Assembly: GCA_949710005.1 (NCBI GenBank) | Contig: OX453275.1 | Span: 14,606,195-14,670,194, forward strand | Source: Ricordea florida | Taxonomy: Eukaryota > Cnidaria > Anthozoa > Corallimorpharia > Ricordeidae | DNA length: 64,000 nucleotides | Direction of reading: 5' to 3' | In this document: piece after piece, positions 31,500 to 42,247 of the stretch | Layout of the letters: the number at the start of each line of letters is the position of its first letter | How positions within the stretch are numbered: position 1 is the stretch's first letter | The notes under the pieces: generated by a model | The model's database searches: none | What the model was told of the DNA's origin: nothing | The model's input: only the letters and a program-made list of their open reading frames with translations | Position numbers and translations under genes: made by a program

Positions 31500-31557
31500 A
31501 AGCTGCAGTAAAGTTTTTACGTCCACTGCTGACGGAGCTTCAAAAAACAGGTCTATT

Positions 31558-31567
31558 CCGCCATCTT
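31558..31567 (-). promoter_or_regulatory. YY1-like motif at the LINE 5' end
   Basis: AAGATGGCGG on the minus strand lies about 60 bp upstream of the ORF1 start and about 20 bp from the apparent 5' end. The same word near the 5' end of mammalian L1 binds YY1 and sets the start site. A role here is inference. Confidence 0.4.
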
Positions 31568-32401
31568 GTCCTCGCCCCAGTCCTTTTAAGGGCCTGATTA
31601 CATGAGCCGGGCTAGCCCGGTTAGCCGGGTTGACTCGGTTTGCCGAGATGACTTTCAGCCCGGCATTACATGAGCCCAGTTAGCCGGGCTAGCCCGGTTT
31701 ACCGAGGTGACTTTTATTAGCCGAGAAAGCCCGGGACGAGCTGAATTTTGGCGCGAACGTCTTTGGCGGGAAGTAGTTTATTTTCAAAATAGTTCCTTCA
31801 AGTAGAATGCGTCGAATGATTATCATCACCTTTCTACAGCATCTGACTGCATTGTTTTCCGTTTCAATGCAGTTTCACGGATTCCTCTATCTTTAAAGCG
31901 GGGCTATACTCATGGAGCCCCATACTCATGGAATATGGTCAACCTCTTTTCGTTTGGTTGTCACGTGACTGACCGAGCGTACGTACGTACGTACGCGTCT
32001 ACAGATTGTACTGGTAGGGTAGGGAAGACTATCAAAAGGAAGGGAGGGGTATCTCAGGCGTGTCTTGGCAAATCCACATCTTTTATATTGGACATTCACA
32101 ATATGGTCAATTGACAGCTGTCAAAACAGGATAGCCACTGACCAGCATCACATGACCATATTGTGGGCTCATGTGTCAACTCATCGAGGCGACGTGATTT
32201 ATTTGGAAGCTGTCCGCTGACCAGTAATTGATTTACTTGATCGTGGGCTCAAGTCTCGAGTTCTGGTAGCCCGCGTATTTTTGGCGGGAAATTGCGTTAA
32301 CGACTGAAAAAAATTTTCAGTTCATTGTCTTTTTGAGACAATATTATCACTCTACACTGTTAAAGTCTTACTAAGGGATATACGAAACAATTTCTATTGC
32401 T

Positions 32402-32683
32402 ATGTCAACAAACAATAGCAGAGAAAATATAATTTGCAGAACACAGGGTTCAGGTGAAGAGCAACGGGAAAGAGAGCGGAAGAGAGCAAGAATTAACTGG
32501 GGAAGAATGAGCGAAGAAGATCGCCAAAGAAGGCGCGCTCGGGAAAGAGAAAGGAGACGAAATTATAGCGGAGAACGCCGACGAGCAGAAAGAGTCCGTG
32601 CTGTGGAAAACAGAGAAAATTTTAGCGAAGAACGCCGAGATACCCTGCTAAAAGCCATGCAAGAGAGAAACCTCGGCTCGTAG
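32402..32683 (+). CDS. Arg/Glu-rich small ORF inside the TTAA-type element
   Basis: A 93-codon ORF starting ATG 32402, almost entirely Arg/Glu-rich (EEQRERERKRARINWGRMSE, then DRQRRRARERERRRN) with repeats of the form FSEERRRxERVRAVENREN. Such charged repeats occur at the N-termini of several transposon proteins and in helical RNA-binding regions. No catalytic domain is present. It may be the 5' exon of the parent element's gene; 32700-33580 downstream has no continuation that I can support. Confidence 0.35.
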   Translation: MSTNNSRENIICRTQGSGEEQRERERKRARINWGRMSEEDRQRRRARERERRRNYSGERRRAERVRAVENRENFSEERRDTLLKAMQERNLGS

Positions 32684-33611
32684 GGTAAAGCAGAGAAGGT
32701 TTTTTGCCCATGATTATGAGTTATAGGATTGAAGAAAACCCTGAAGTTCAGTAATAGATTCTTGAGTGGTTCATAGTTTTACGATTTCATTTAATAATTC
32801 AATTTGAGTGGCATCCATAACTCAATTTAGTTATAACATAATAAAAAGAAAAACATTTACATTTATTTTGCTTCCATGCAGGCTATATACTGGAACCTTG
32901 ATATCAAGCTAAATTAAGTAAAAAATGCTAGCGGAACTGTCTAAATGTGTTTTTATATAGATAGTTATATCTAAGCCCTTTTGCATACATTTTACCATAC
33001 CTTGGAGTAAACATTTATTTTACCGAGGTGTTCGTTTTAACACGAAAATGACAACAGTTGTGTCCTGCATTTCCCAGTAGCGTGTACAAATCTTTTAAAT
33101 ACATTTACGCAAATAGAATGGTTAATTTCATCAGGAATAGAATACAGTATATTGATAATTTGTGTTTTTTGTAGAATATACTCCATGACTTTGTAGGTAG
33201 AAAGACCGTACTAATGGCAGACGAAAGTTAAGACAAAAATCATAGCGAGTTAACCGACCTCGACACTAAACTATAGTTTAAAACGTTTGTGAATTCCTTC
33301 GCAATATTTTAGAATGCTTTTACAGTTTAAAGTGAAATGAAAGTACTAAACGGGAGCCCCGCTTTTAGGCTTGGCTAAATCTATATATTATGTTGTATAG
33401 AAAGCGGAACATAGATTTGATGGTGGTCCACTTTGCTCGAAATCTATTCGTGAAGAAGTGCAAGCAGTTAAAACTTCGACGGCTCCATGTTTGAGAGAGA
33501 GCACTAATGCGCATGAGTTTTATAAAGTAGCCGATGTCCAGCCTCGTCCTATTGCTGGCCCAGCAAGCCGGACTGGCCCAGTGAACGCGATTACATGGAA
33601 AATTTTCAGCC

Positions 33612-33662
33612 CGGTTAGCCGGGATCCCGGTATCGCGATACCGGGATCTCGGCTAACCGGGC
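33612..33662. repeat. Perfect palindrome in the right subterminal region
   Basis: TTAGCCGGGATCCCGGTATC meets GATACCGGGATCTCGGCTAA across a CGCG-type centre, a self-complementary block of about 42 bp. Confidence 0.8.
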
Positions 33663-33837
33663 TGGCCCGGTTGTCATGTAATCGCGAAGTTGATTTTTGT
33701 TGCGTTTAACAAACGTGCCGAAATCTCAGCAAACCGAGCCAGCCCGGCTCATGTAATCAGGCCCTTAGGCTGAAATCAGAACAGTTGATAGCCAATCCGA
33801 TTTGTGAAGTTTGTCATAGTTGTGATTAAGGAAGTTG

Positions 33838-33898
33838 TACCACCGCAGGTAAAAGGGAGGTGCTGATGTTTCCAGCGTTAGCCCTTCGTTGGAGCGAA
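33838..33898 (-). ncRNA. Penelope-type hammerhead-like motif, copy A (decayed)
   Basis: The minus strand reads CCAACGAAGGGCTAACGCTG then GAAACATCAGC. In Penelope-like elements the conserved hammerhead core has CTGACGA, a short AGGGC/GCTC stem and GAAA; here the first box is altered (CCAACGA), so self-cleavage is unlikely. An inverted related copy lies at 35957-36020. Confidence 0.4.
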
Positions 33899-33899
33899 T

Positions 33900-34088
33900 T
33901 CACCTCGGTAGTAATCCCATCCTAATTTTATCAGCCTTTGGATATCGCTTATTAAATTCACCTAGTAATTCCATCTTAATTTTATCAGCCTTTGGATATC
34001 GCTTATTGAATTCACCTAGTAATCCCATCTTAATTTTATCAGCCCCAATATTTGTATAACTTGCACTTGCACATGACACTGTTCTCAC
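33900..34088 (-). repeat. 54-bp tandem repeat, open as an 18-residue repeat
   Basis: Two and a half copies of a 54-bp unit at 33900-34045. The minus frame reads ADKIKMxLLGEFNKRYPK, one protein repeat per unit. It lies immediately 5' of the hammerhead-like motif on the same strand. The 62-codon frame lacks a clear start context and may be a remnant of a larger repeat protein. Confidence 0.6.
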
Positions 34089-34089
34089 A

Positions 34090-34830
34090 ACAACACTTGC
34101 AGTGTTAAGGCAGTGTTATCCGAATTAGCATAGGAATTCGTATTTTACATAAAATACACCACTGCTCCCAATCGTTTCCCAAAGCCACGGAATAAGAATA
34201 AAAATTATTCTTTCAGTCTCAGTGTACACTACAAAACAGTCGGTTTTTATTTTCGTTTTGCGAATATGCAATTCTTGCGAATGCGCGAATTTAGCGTCTC
34301 TCCCCTGGTCAGTCTCACTCTACGTTTTCACCCTCGTTTCAGACCTTTCGCTTGACGAAACACGGCTGTTTTGCAGTCTACTCTCAGTGAAACTCATAAT
34401 TTCCTTAATTTTAATTGATAAGGGAATGAATAGCAATAATCGGTAGATCCACGCATGTTTTGGCTAGTTTTCGTTACGTTTCTATTAATAAAGCGGTCGC
34501 CTCTTATACAAAGGGTGCTCCCTCCACAAAGAGTTGACTGTAGTGCATATCCAGGTCTCCCCTGGCAACTTGTCTTCAAGACTCGTGCTTTTATTTTGTG
34601 GGGGTGGGATGGGGAAATTGTCTCTTTCAGGACTGAAATAACTGCTGTTTGATTTGATTTCTGTTGTTTCAGTTTCTAATCCTAAGGTTATGTAAGCTAC
34701 TTCGTTTTATCTGTGGACCGTAGAGGCTTAGTTAGTGACACTGAGGGAAGAAAGGGAGGGGTGGTTAATGGTGCCTGGAGGGGGGTTGTCGTGGTGATTT
34801 CTGTCTGGTTGAACTATTTGGCCTGAAATC
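34090..34830. other. No gene recognised
   Basis: Mixed composition with short frames only, and no inverted ends or splice-bounded exons that I can support. Confidence 0.4.
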
Positions 34831-34832
34831 AG

Positions 34833-35268
34833 GGGCACCCAACAAGCAGATTGAGCCAAAAGCCTCTGCGAGACATTTCTAGGCTCCTTGTAATGTTTAA
34901 AGACTGTCTAAAGAGATGCTTTTATCACCTAGAAGAGTTCGATCTGGTCGGACATCTTAGCTGATTACGGAGTGATATCTTCAATTCAGAAATTGTTAGC
35001 TTGACGGCACCTTCTAAAAACTTTCCCAGAAACCATTTGCTCATCCGAAATTGCCAAGTGACCTTTATATGTCCTAAAAATTAAAAAAAAAAATCCCTTT
35101 CAAAACCGATTTTCCCATGTTGCGAATCTTTTAGGTGATGCTTTACTGACTGAAAATCTATTCAGATACGCGGTTAGAAAATCCGAGGGCCTGTGTGTTC
35201 GATATTTGAAAATTCTAGCTCACCTTGCTTCCGAACAGATTTTTATCGAAAATAGTCGTTGGGTGCCC
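34833..35268. mobile_element. MITE of the GGGCACCCAAC family, copy 2
   Basis: Ends GGGCACCCAACAAGCAGATT and AATAGTCGTTGGGTGCCC are inverted. The left 250 bp is closely similar, in inverted orientation, to 42780-43045 (shared word AGCCAAAAGCCTCTG). No ORF. Confidence 0.8.
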
Positions 35269-35269
35269 T

Positions 35270-35955
35270 TGTGAAAGGTTAAGTTTTTAGCAGTTTTATC
35301 TCTCATTTACATTGATTATTTTCAATCTGTGTATTTCAAGAGAGGTTATCCTTTCTTTTGCAGTGCCAGGCTGTCACCCTTGGACCGTTTTATTCATATA
35401 AATAACTTAAAATAGCATGATTTTGCTCTGTATATAGAAATTTACAGCGGCGCCCACTGAAGCTTTCAAGCTAATCCCGAGTGAGCGGTCCGTCTGGTCC
35501 AACCGAAATGGTCTGTTCCATGTGCTCATTTTGTTTGAAAATGGCGCTGACGCTTGGATGAAACGCGGGAACTTGAGCGTGTTTGTCCATCTGAAAGTTT
35601 TGTTCGGCGAACGAAAATCCCGAAATGTTAAAATGAAAATTTTTAATGGTAACCGCACAAAAGTACGTTGAAAACAATAGCGAAACAAGGGCGAAACAAA
35701 AGCATATATTAACATAACAGGCGGCATGTGTGTCATGGTACATTTCCAAGCTATTCTGTACAAACAACAATGTTGACGCCAAACTGCTATGTCTTTTTGG
35801 AAAACGATGGCCAATCCAGTTTCTTTTAGGATCGAATTATACCAGAGACCGAGCTTCAATCGGTAGAAGTAACTAAAGACAATGTCGTCAATTAATTTTT
35901 TAATTTATGGAAACAGAGGGTTCTAGGCAAAGAGCGAAAAACATTTGTCACTTAC
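35270..35955. other. No gene recognised
   Basis: Contains overlapping minus-strand frames at 35407-35859 without domain, start context or splice signals. Likely non-coding. Confidence 0.35.
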
Positions 35956-35956
35956 T

Positions 35957-36020
35957 GTCGTAGCTCCGACGAAGGGCTAACGCTCGAAATGTCAGCACCT
36001 CTTTTTTACCTTACGGTAGT
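35957..36020 (+). ncRNA. Penelope-type hammerhead-like motif, copy B (decayed)
   Basis: Reads CTCCGACGAAGGGCTAACGC then TCGAAATGTCAGC. The AGGGC-TAAC-GCTC stem-loop and GAAA box match the element type, but the first core box is CCGACGA rather than CTGACGA. Lies 2.1 kb from, and inverted relative to, copy A. Confidence 0.4.
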
Positions 36021-36479
36021 ATAACTTAATCGTTTCGAATGGAGTTTTTACTTCCCAAAAATAACAACCACCCGAATTTCACAACAGCCATCAATTCAAA
36101 AATATCACAAGTGCGCGCACTAGTCAACAAGACATTCTCGCTAGTTTAGTACGGTTTACAGTACTTTCGCTACGTATAAGTCGATAAATTAAGGTTAGGG
36201 ATAGTTTCAATAGTCTTTATTGTAAAAATTTCCTTAGTTTGTTGCTTAAGTTAAATAAAGAAATAATAAGAAAAGGTCTCGTTCTCGTCATTCACAGTGG
36301 AACTTTCGATCGGGCAAACGACTTCGATATGTAGCGAAACGACTTGCAGCGAAACAACTTCGTAGCGAAACGACCATACACCGCAAAATATCGTTTTAAG
36401 CTGTGTGTGGTTCGTTCTCTCTGTGCAAAGCGTTTCGATACGACTATTAGCTGAGAAGTTGCCAGGTAGTCTACGCGCA

Positions 36480-36650
36480 GTTTTCCCTTTCGTAAGCAAG
36501 CGATGCCATTTTAATGGTCGATGCCTTTTCTTGAAACAGTCGATGCTATTTATAGTGGTCCATGCTATTACTTTGGACCAATGGCATCGACTGTTTCAGG
36601 GAAAGGCATCGACCATTAAAATGGCATTGCTTGTTTACGAAAGGGAAAAC
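36480..36650. mobile_element. Foldback MITE (171 bp)
   Basis: Arms of about 70 bp are near-perfect inverted copies. Outer ends are GTTTTCCCTTTCGTAAGCAA and its complement, with repeated inner words GATGCCATTTTAATGGTCGA and GATGC. Centre near 36555-36580. Confidence 0.85.
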
Positions 36651-36776
36651 TCTACAGCTATGTTGTACAATTGAGTAATTTCTCACCTTTCGATCAGACT
36701 TGAAAGCGCCCAAAGAATCGGTAGATAGTCCAGGAGTGCTGTAGTCACGTGATGTGCATTAGGACCGCCACTGTAC

Positions 36777-36930
36777 TAGAGAACCTACGCAAAAGGACGG
36801 TTGGAAGACTGAGGACGGCAGAATGACGAAAAAAATGTCGCGCGAGACTGGGAATGATAATCGCTACCGCCAAGGTGGATTATGCCGTTCTCCTTCCTCA
36901 GCCTTCCCGGCTGTTGCGTAAGATCTCTAT
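36777..36930. repeat. Imperfect foldback
   Basis: AGAACCTACGCAAAAGGACG...GACTGAGGACGGC is complementary to GCCGTTCTCCTTCCTCAGCC...GTTGCGTAAGATCTC with some mismatches. A typical short non-autonomous element. Confidence 0.65.
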
Positions 36931-37840
36931 CGTGCACCGCAAAGACTCATTATACTCTCATTAGAGTCCGACAAATTTCACTTTGCGTCAATCCGTCAAG
37001 TTCTTTAGTATTTGTTTCGTAAAACCCTGTGTGCGTAGTAAGCGTTAGGGACTGTTGACAGAATATTCTGAATAACTATAGTGCTAAGTAAATTTATGTT
37101 ATGGAGGTCCGTTTGGGAACAACAGTCAGTTGAACTGTGCCCGAGGTTTTCAAGCGTAAGCCTCGGGCCGTACCAGCTTAATACCAGTGCTTAATGGAAC
37201 AAACGGCGAAAACACGATTAAGACAAATTGCAAGAAACTGATCTGAGCCTCGCTCATTAAATTCGCAGCTTTTCTCCTCAGTTAGCGTCCTTGGTTTCCG
37301 TGACTTGTAAGATATTTATGATATCTCAGATGTGATCAGGACGGGGAAGGAAACTAGTTTAACTGGTTTAACTCGAGCGGAAGGTTCAACTGCCACAACG
37401 ATTGCGCGTCAAGATCTGAATAGACGAATTTTTGAAAAGTTTACGTAACATAAGCGATATGAAAAACTAGCTAGAGACTGTTTTATCAAAATTTCAAATT
37501 TAGTGGACCACACTGTCAGATACAGTACGTAGAATACGGCCCGCTAACTCAACCAATCACAGCGTGCGTAGTATCTGAGAGATATGATGAAGTGCTGTAA
37601 TGTACTCTTGAAGAGCAGTCAATGTTCTGTTTTATCCTTTAACAGAGTTCATAAAAAATGATTTTTTCTATCGGTGTTTGAAAGGTAATGAAACATGCAA
37701 GCATTAAACCCCTTTAATTCCCGGCCGTGACTTTTGTTTTGGTCTTTTCTTACAACTCCCAGAACTCCTGATAACTCGAACCTTTTATAGCTTTTTCACT
37801 CTTCCATGAAGGTTCAAGTTATCGTGGTTCAGCTGCAGTT
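36931..37840. other. No gene recognised
   Basis: A small inverted pair around 37764-37825 (GATAACTCGAACCTT against AAGGTTCAAGTTATC) may be near one end of the pogo-like element that follows. Otherwise featureless. Confidence 0.4.
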
Positions 37841-37843
37841 CAA

Positions 37844-39240
37844 TCAGGAAAAAGAGAAGTTTTTATCTTTCAGACTTTTCACGTCTTCAACATCCGAGTC
37901 TGTACACTCAAACGGATTAGTGTCGGGTTCACTCAAAATTCCCAGTTGTGATTTAAGCATTCGTTTTCCAGAGCTGCATGGCTGTCCTTCCTTTAGACAG
38001 TGAATGTTGTCGTCTCTGGACCCATCTACTGGAAGGTTCAAGGCACACGTGGTAAAGGATTTCTTGATCACATCTGTAGGCAGCTCGGCCCAAGAATCCA
38101 AAATACATTGCAAAATAGCTCTTCTCGAGCGTGTTTTTCAATTACCAGAGGCGGTTTCTTCATGTATACCAACTGTACTTAGCCAGTGGTCATACTTTTC
38201 TGTGCAGGAAGACTTAAATGGCTTGTTCCAGCTTACATCCGGAGCCTGGATGTACTTTGTGCATCCTCCTGGCACAATAACGCGATCGATTTTCTTTGAC
38301 TTCAATGCTTCAGTAATGGTGTCTTCAATGTGGCATTCGTAAGAATCCCAGGCTAACAGCCTACGATTGAATGAGAATAACTCAAGGACAGAATTAATCC
38401 AGACTATAGTTAACTCAGAGTCCATCCACGCGTTAGCGGACGTTGCAACAACTGCCCGAAATTATAACTCTTCATTTAAAGCTGTCACTTCCCTTTTAGC
38501 TCCTTTAAATACAACCATTGGTTTTAGTTTGGTTCCGTCTGCCTTGGCTGCTAATACAACAGACACTCTTGACTTCCCATGACCAGTCGTTTTAAGAGTA
38601 ACAGTCTTTTTCCCACTTTTATCGACGGTAGTTTCTGAAATCATATCGCACCAGACTGGTGTTTCATCCATGGCAATTATGTTACAAGCAGCATAATTGT
38701 GCTTTATTTGAAGTCGCCTAACTTGAATTATGTAGGATATAAGTTTTGCAACCATTCTTTCGGGATCGTGTTGAGCCACAGATGTCTTCCTTCTCAAAGA
38801 TAAACCATTTCTCTTCAGGAATCTACACAACCATCCTCTCGACGCTTTAAAGTCCTCAGTCGTGGTGCTGCTTTCTGGCGTAATATCATGATAAACTATT
38901 TCAGCGTTTTTCATGATAAGCTTGCAGGAAACTCGTAAACTACGAGCGCGCCTGTTGTCAATCCACTCCAGTAAGACTTCTTCCATTTTGGTACTCAAAG
39001 ACTTCTTTCCAGCCCCATTTAATCTGCTTCTTTCTTTACCCTTTTTGGCTTCAAGCAAAGTTTGGATGTTTATCTTGTTTGCTCGCCACTCTCGTACTCT
39101 CTTTTCGTCGAGCTGAAAGCGTCGAAAAGCAGGTCGATTCCCGTGTACTTCCGCAAACGCAATCACTTCTTTCTTCAATGCAAGGCTGTACTTCTGTTTT
39201 CTTTTCCCCTTATGAGAAATTATATCTTGAACATTTGAAT
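37844..39240 (-). pseudogene. pogo/Tigger-like (DDE_1) transposase, frameshifted
   Basis: Three adjacent minus-strand frames form one transposase: 39240-38462, 38425-38138 and 38113-37844. The first has a basic N-terminus, FRRFQLDEKRVREWRANK (DNA-binding helix region), a second HTH with RGWLCRFLKRNGLSLRRKTS, and the first catalytic Asp in IIAMDETPVWCD. The second frame has LLAWDSYECHI (second Asp) and QAPDVSWNKPFK (third Asp, the DDD triad of pogo-like enzymes). The last frame is the acidic tail (DTNPFECTDSDVEDVKS). At least two indels separate the pieces. It lies divergent to a HIRAN ORF with about 250 bp between their starts. Confidence 0.8.
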
Positions 39241-39493
39241 CGGTCCTAGCGTTTACAAAGAATGGTTAGGACCGTATTTTAAAAAGCATGTTAAAGTCAA
39301 AAGGATTTTGCTTGCTATAGGTGTTGAAATACAATACCACTGATTTCCTGGTCTGCGTGGGAACGGTTCTCGCTGATTGGCTATGACGTATCAAGTTTTA
39401 AAGTTATAATCAAGTAAAGCAGTTGTTATTTTGGTCAGCAAGTCCAGCACAAAACTGAGAAAATGGCAAGAAAGTTTACCAGTGTAATTTGAA

Positions 39494-39873
39494 ATGTATT
39501 TCAAAGTTGATTTTGAGACAGTTATTATAGGACATCACGTTTACAAGTCTGTGTGGTCTCCAGTAATGAGTGTAAGCGGGACACGCGTGCCCAGGCACAA
39601 GAGCACGATTCCAACGCAATTGGTGTTTACCTGATATCAAACCAAAAGGAGACGATTACTGGACATGTTCCCATAGAATTGTCACGCTTGTTGAAAAACT
39701 TTATTGAAGCGAGCGCTGAAAACAAACTTTGTGCACGAATCACTGGAAAGAGGAAGAGAGAAGTCGGCCTTGTAGTACCAGCGAAGTTCTCTGCATTAAC
39801 AGCGGAATTGCGCATTGCAAGAATCCTTGAAAGAGAACTCAACACAAGAGCAAAAAAGTACACTTCGAACTAA
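39494..39873 (+). pseudogene. HIRAN-domain protein, one frameshift
   Basis: ATG 39494 opens MYFKVDFETVIIGHHVYKSV followed by WSPV, the start of a HIRAN fold. A +1 shift near 39570 moves to the frame containing HDSNAIGVYLI, ETITGHVPIELSRLLKNF, ARITGKRKREVGLVVPAKFS and a basic C-terminus ending at 39873. The GHVP and TGKR blocks are the conserved HIRAN signatures. HIRAN domains bind DNA 3' ends in helicase-like factors and occur as stand-alone proteins in cnidarian mobile elements. Only the frameshift breaks this copy. Its position next to the pogo-like transposase suggests that it is the element's second gene. Confidence 0.6.
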
Positions 39874-39966
39874 AAAATGTTGTTCTAGAAGAAAATAAAT
39901 TCCCATTGCTGGTTTAAACTTGAAATAGGCTTTTCTTTAATAATTATTATAAATCATTATTTCCTC

Positions 39967-40029
39967 AAATAGACGCCGCACCCAGATGCGGCGTCTATTA
40001 GGGGGCGGCGTCTATTCGAGTAAATACGG
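39967..40029. repeat. Terminal repeat of a pogo/Tigger-like element
   Basis: AGACGCCGCACCCAGATGCG with GCGTCTATTAGGGGGCGGCG forms an inner hairpin, ending TATTCGAGTAAATACGG next to a TA. This end word (read inverted, CCGTATTTACTCGAATA) is typical of pogo/Tigger termini. No matching left end was found near 37.7 kb. Confidence 0.5.
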
Positions 40030-41820
40030 TAAATCTTTATTAAAAGAGAAAAAATATTTAGCAACTTCTATTGATCACGCTGTTCTTGAGTGACCGACAT
40101 ATTATATTTTTAACGATTTTTTAGTAAATTCTCGTTAATTCTCGGTTGTGTAGAAGACGTGTTTGTGCTTTGAAAAGAATATCGTGATTTTGCGCGCTTA
40201 CGAAAGTTTCAGAGTAAAAAATTTGGGATTTATGTTCACTTCGAACCAAAACGTACAACAACAGACATTTTACTAACAGCTAAGTTTTTTATCCCTGAGG
40301 CGCGATAATAATATACTGAACCTCAAACGGAAACCAGGCTGTTTTTGTTTAGCGCTCATTCAAATTGCATGGATGCCGTGCAGATCGATAACTTGATCAA
40401 GATGGCTTGACTTTCGTCAAAAATTACTTCCAAATGCAGAAAAGCCACTTTTTCTATGTTCAATTGCTACGTCAGATACACTTTTTGATTTCCATGAGAA
40501 TAAGTAACAAAAAAGGGCTCAGAATGTAACGAAATCAATGGGCTAAGAAAACCTCACTCTTGTTAACAATGAAATAAATCATAAATCAACGAGCTGTCTT
40601 TGAAGAGGGCTTAGTTTAAAGGAGCATCCAAATCTGTAAATAGATACTGTCAGCTTCTGGAAACAAACCTATTCATATGTCGTTTTTAAATGTAATATTG
40701 TATATATTCTGAAACATAGTGGAAATACGGATTATGTTGGTTTTTTTCTTCGAGGCAAACGAAATCTCTTCAGTAATGTCCGTGTTTGTGGAATCTTCCA
40801 TGATTTGTTTTTTCTGTATGCTGATCATTGATCCAAGAGGGAAATAATCTGTTTATTTTTAATGCAATGTCGGTGCACGCTGTAAGTTAGCTTATCGTAC
40901 TTTCAGTACAAACCGTACCTCTCCATAAAAGCAGAATGAAGAAGTTAAAAGTTGTGGAAATATATTCATTATACAACTCAACTTGAGATTAATATAGTTT
41001 TCCCAGTTCCCAATGTCTGATGTTTTTCAAACCAGATAACGACCGTCTACTTAGGTGTTCCGAAAGGCTTACATCGACAATACAGACTGTGTACAAAGTC
41101 GTGCACCGTAGACTCATGTACCCATTGGGTACCCATTTTTTTCTTCTTTTTCACTTTTCTCATCTTCATGGTGGTTATCGACATGTTCGAATTCCTCTCT
41201 ATCGTGATTGCCACGTTCCGTGATGCCAAACATGATCATGACAAACAGTCCAGCATTCAGGAATCCAGAAAATTCTGCTCTTAGAATTTAGCCTCCAGCC
41301 TTCTGGATTCCTAATTTTACTTTTGCTCCACAATCCTCTTATGCGGTTTGACAACCGAAATCTACTCAGAAAACAGCGCGAAATCAGTCGTGAAAATATC
41401 AACAAACAAAGAAACAAACAATTTCATTAGGAAAAGATTGTTAAGAATATGTGGACCATGAGAGCTCTATAAATGAAGAACTATAAACATGGAGTATGAA
41501 TAAGGGGTCAAAGAGGCTTGGAATCCGGCATCCAGAAAGCTGGAATCCGGCATCCAACATATCTGTTACAGGAGGTCAATACCTTACGATATACTAGAAC
41601 TAAACAACGAACAACATCTAGGCAGATCCCTAACCAGTAAGTACATCTTTAAGTTTCACGTTTTAATAGTGTTGCCAGAATTTAAATTGATATTGATGAT
41701 GATCATAACAACAACAAAAAGACATCGTCAATGTCATCATCATCATGAAAATAAATCTTACAGCACAATTTGCGATGACCGCAAAATATAAGCCTCAATT
41801 CACGCGCGACTCTCTCGTGC
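40030..41820. other. No gene recognised
   Basis: AT-rich. A GGAATCCGGCATCCARMAAG word is doubled near 41518-41560 and is related to 41262-41312. (GAT/CAT)n-like triplets occur at 41690-41745. No exon is supported. Confidence 0.45.
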
Positions 41821-41824
41821 ATAA

Positions 41825-42225
41825 GGTATTTTCAGGGGGGGGGGGGGTGTGCCTTAAAAAGGATAGTGGCTTAACATCCTCTTCTTCTAAAGAGAGGTGG
41901 CTTATTAGAGGGTTCAGGTTATTGCGGGGGGTGGGGGAGCTGGCTTAAAAAGGTAGAGTGGCTTGATAATTTTCTTCTCGCGAGGGGGCAGCTTACTTGA
42001 GGAAGGTGGCTTAATAAATTTCTCCGTCTAGGGAGGGGTGGATTAATAGAGGGGAGAACCTTACTTCAGGGGTGTGGCTTAAAAAGGTAGTGTGGCTTAA
42101 AAATTGCCTTCAAGAGAAGGAAGCAGTTTATCTGGGGGGGGGGTTAACAAATTACCTCTTCTATAGAGGGATGGCTTATTAGAGGGAAGCAGGCTTATTG
42201 GAGTGCACTGGCTTAATAGAGAATT
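41825..42225. repeat. Degenerate G-rich minisatellite
   Basis: Words GTGGCTTAAAAAGGTAG, GAGAGGTGGCTTATTAGAGG and GGGGGG runs recur with roughly 130-bp spacing. It includes homopolymer G tracts at 41837-41847 and 42136-42144. Confidence 0.65.
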
Positions 42226-42247
42226 CTCGGTAATTTTTGATCATGGT

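Larger units (their letters stand above)
25884..31587 (-). mobile_element. Nearly complete L1/Tx1-type LINE, interrupted
   Basis: The 5' end on the minus strand is close to 31587 (next to another element), ORF1 at 31499-30611, a spacer with a hairpin, and ORF2 at 30069-25884. ORF2 carries AP endonuclease and reverse transcriptase but is cut by a Harbinger-type insertion at 27354-28145. It loses its zf-RVT end at about 25884, so the 3' end is missing or rearranged. Several frameshifts make it non-functional. Confidence 0.85.
31590..33764. mobile_element. TTAA-type non-autonomous DNA transposon with palindromic subterminal arrays
   Basis: Inverted ends GGGCCTGATTACATGAGCCG and its partner (CATGTAATCAGGCCC) are flanked by TTAA (31586-31589) and TTAG (33765-33768), consistent with a TTAA duplication with one change (Kolobok/piggyBac-like). 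Both ends contain repeated GCCCGGTTAGCCGGG palindromes. A (CGTA)n tract lies at 31977-31998. No transposase is visible. Confidence 0.7.

Noticed and set aside
35407..35859. Two overlapping minus-strand ORFs
   Set aside because: No ATG context, domain or splice support; two frames equally open suggests chance.
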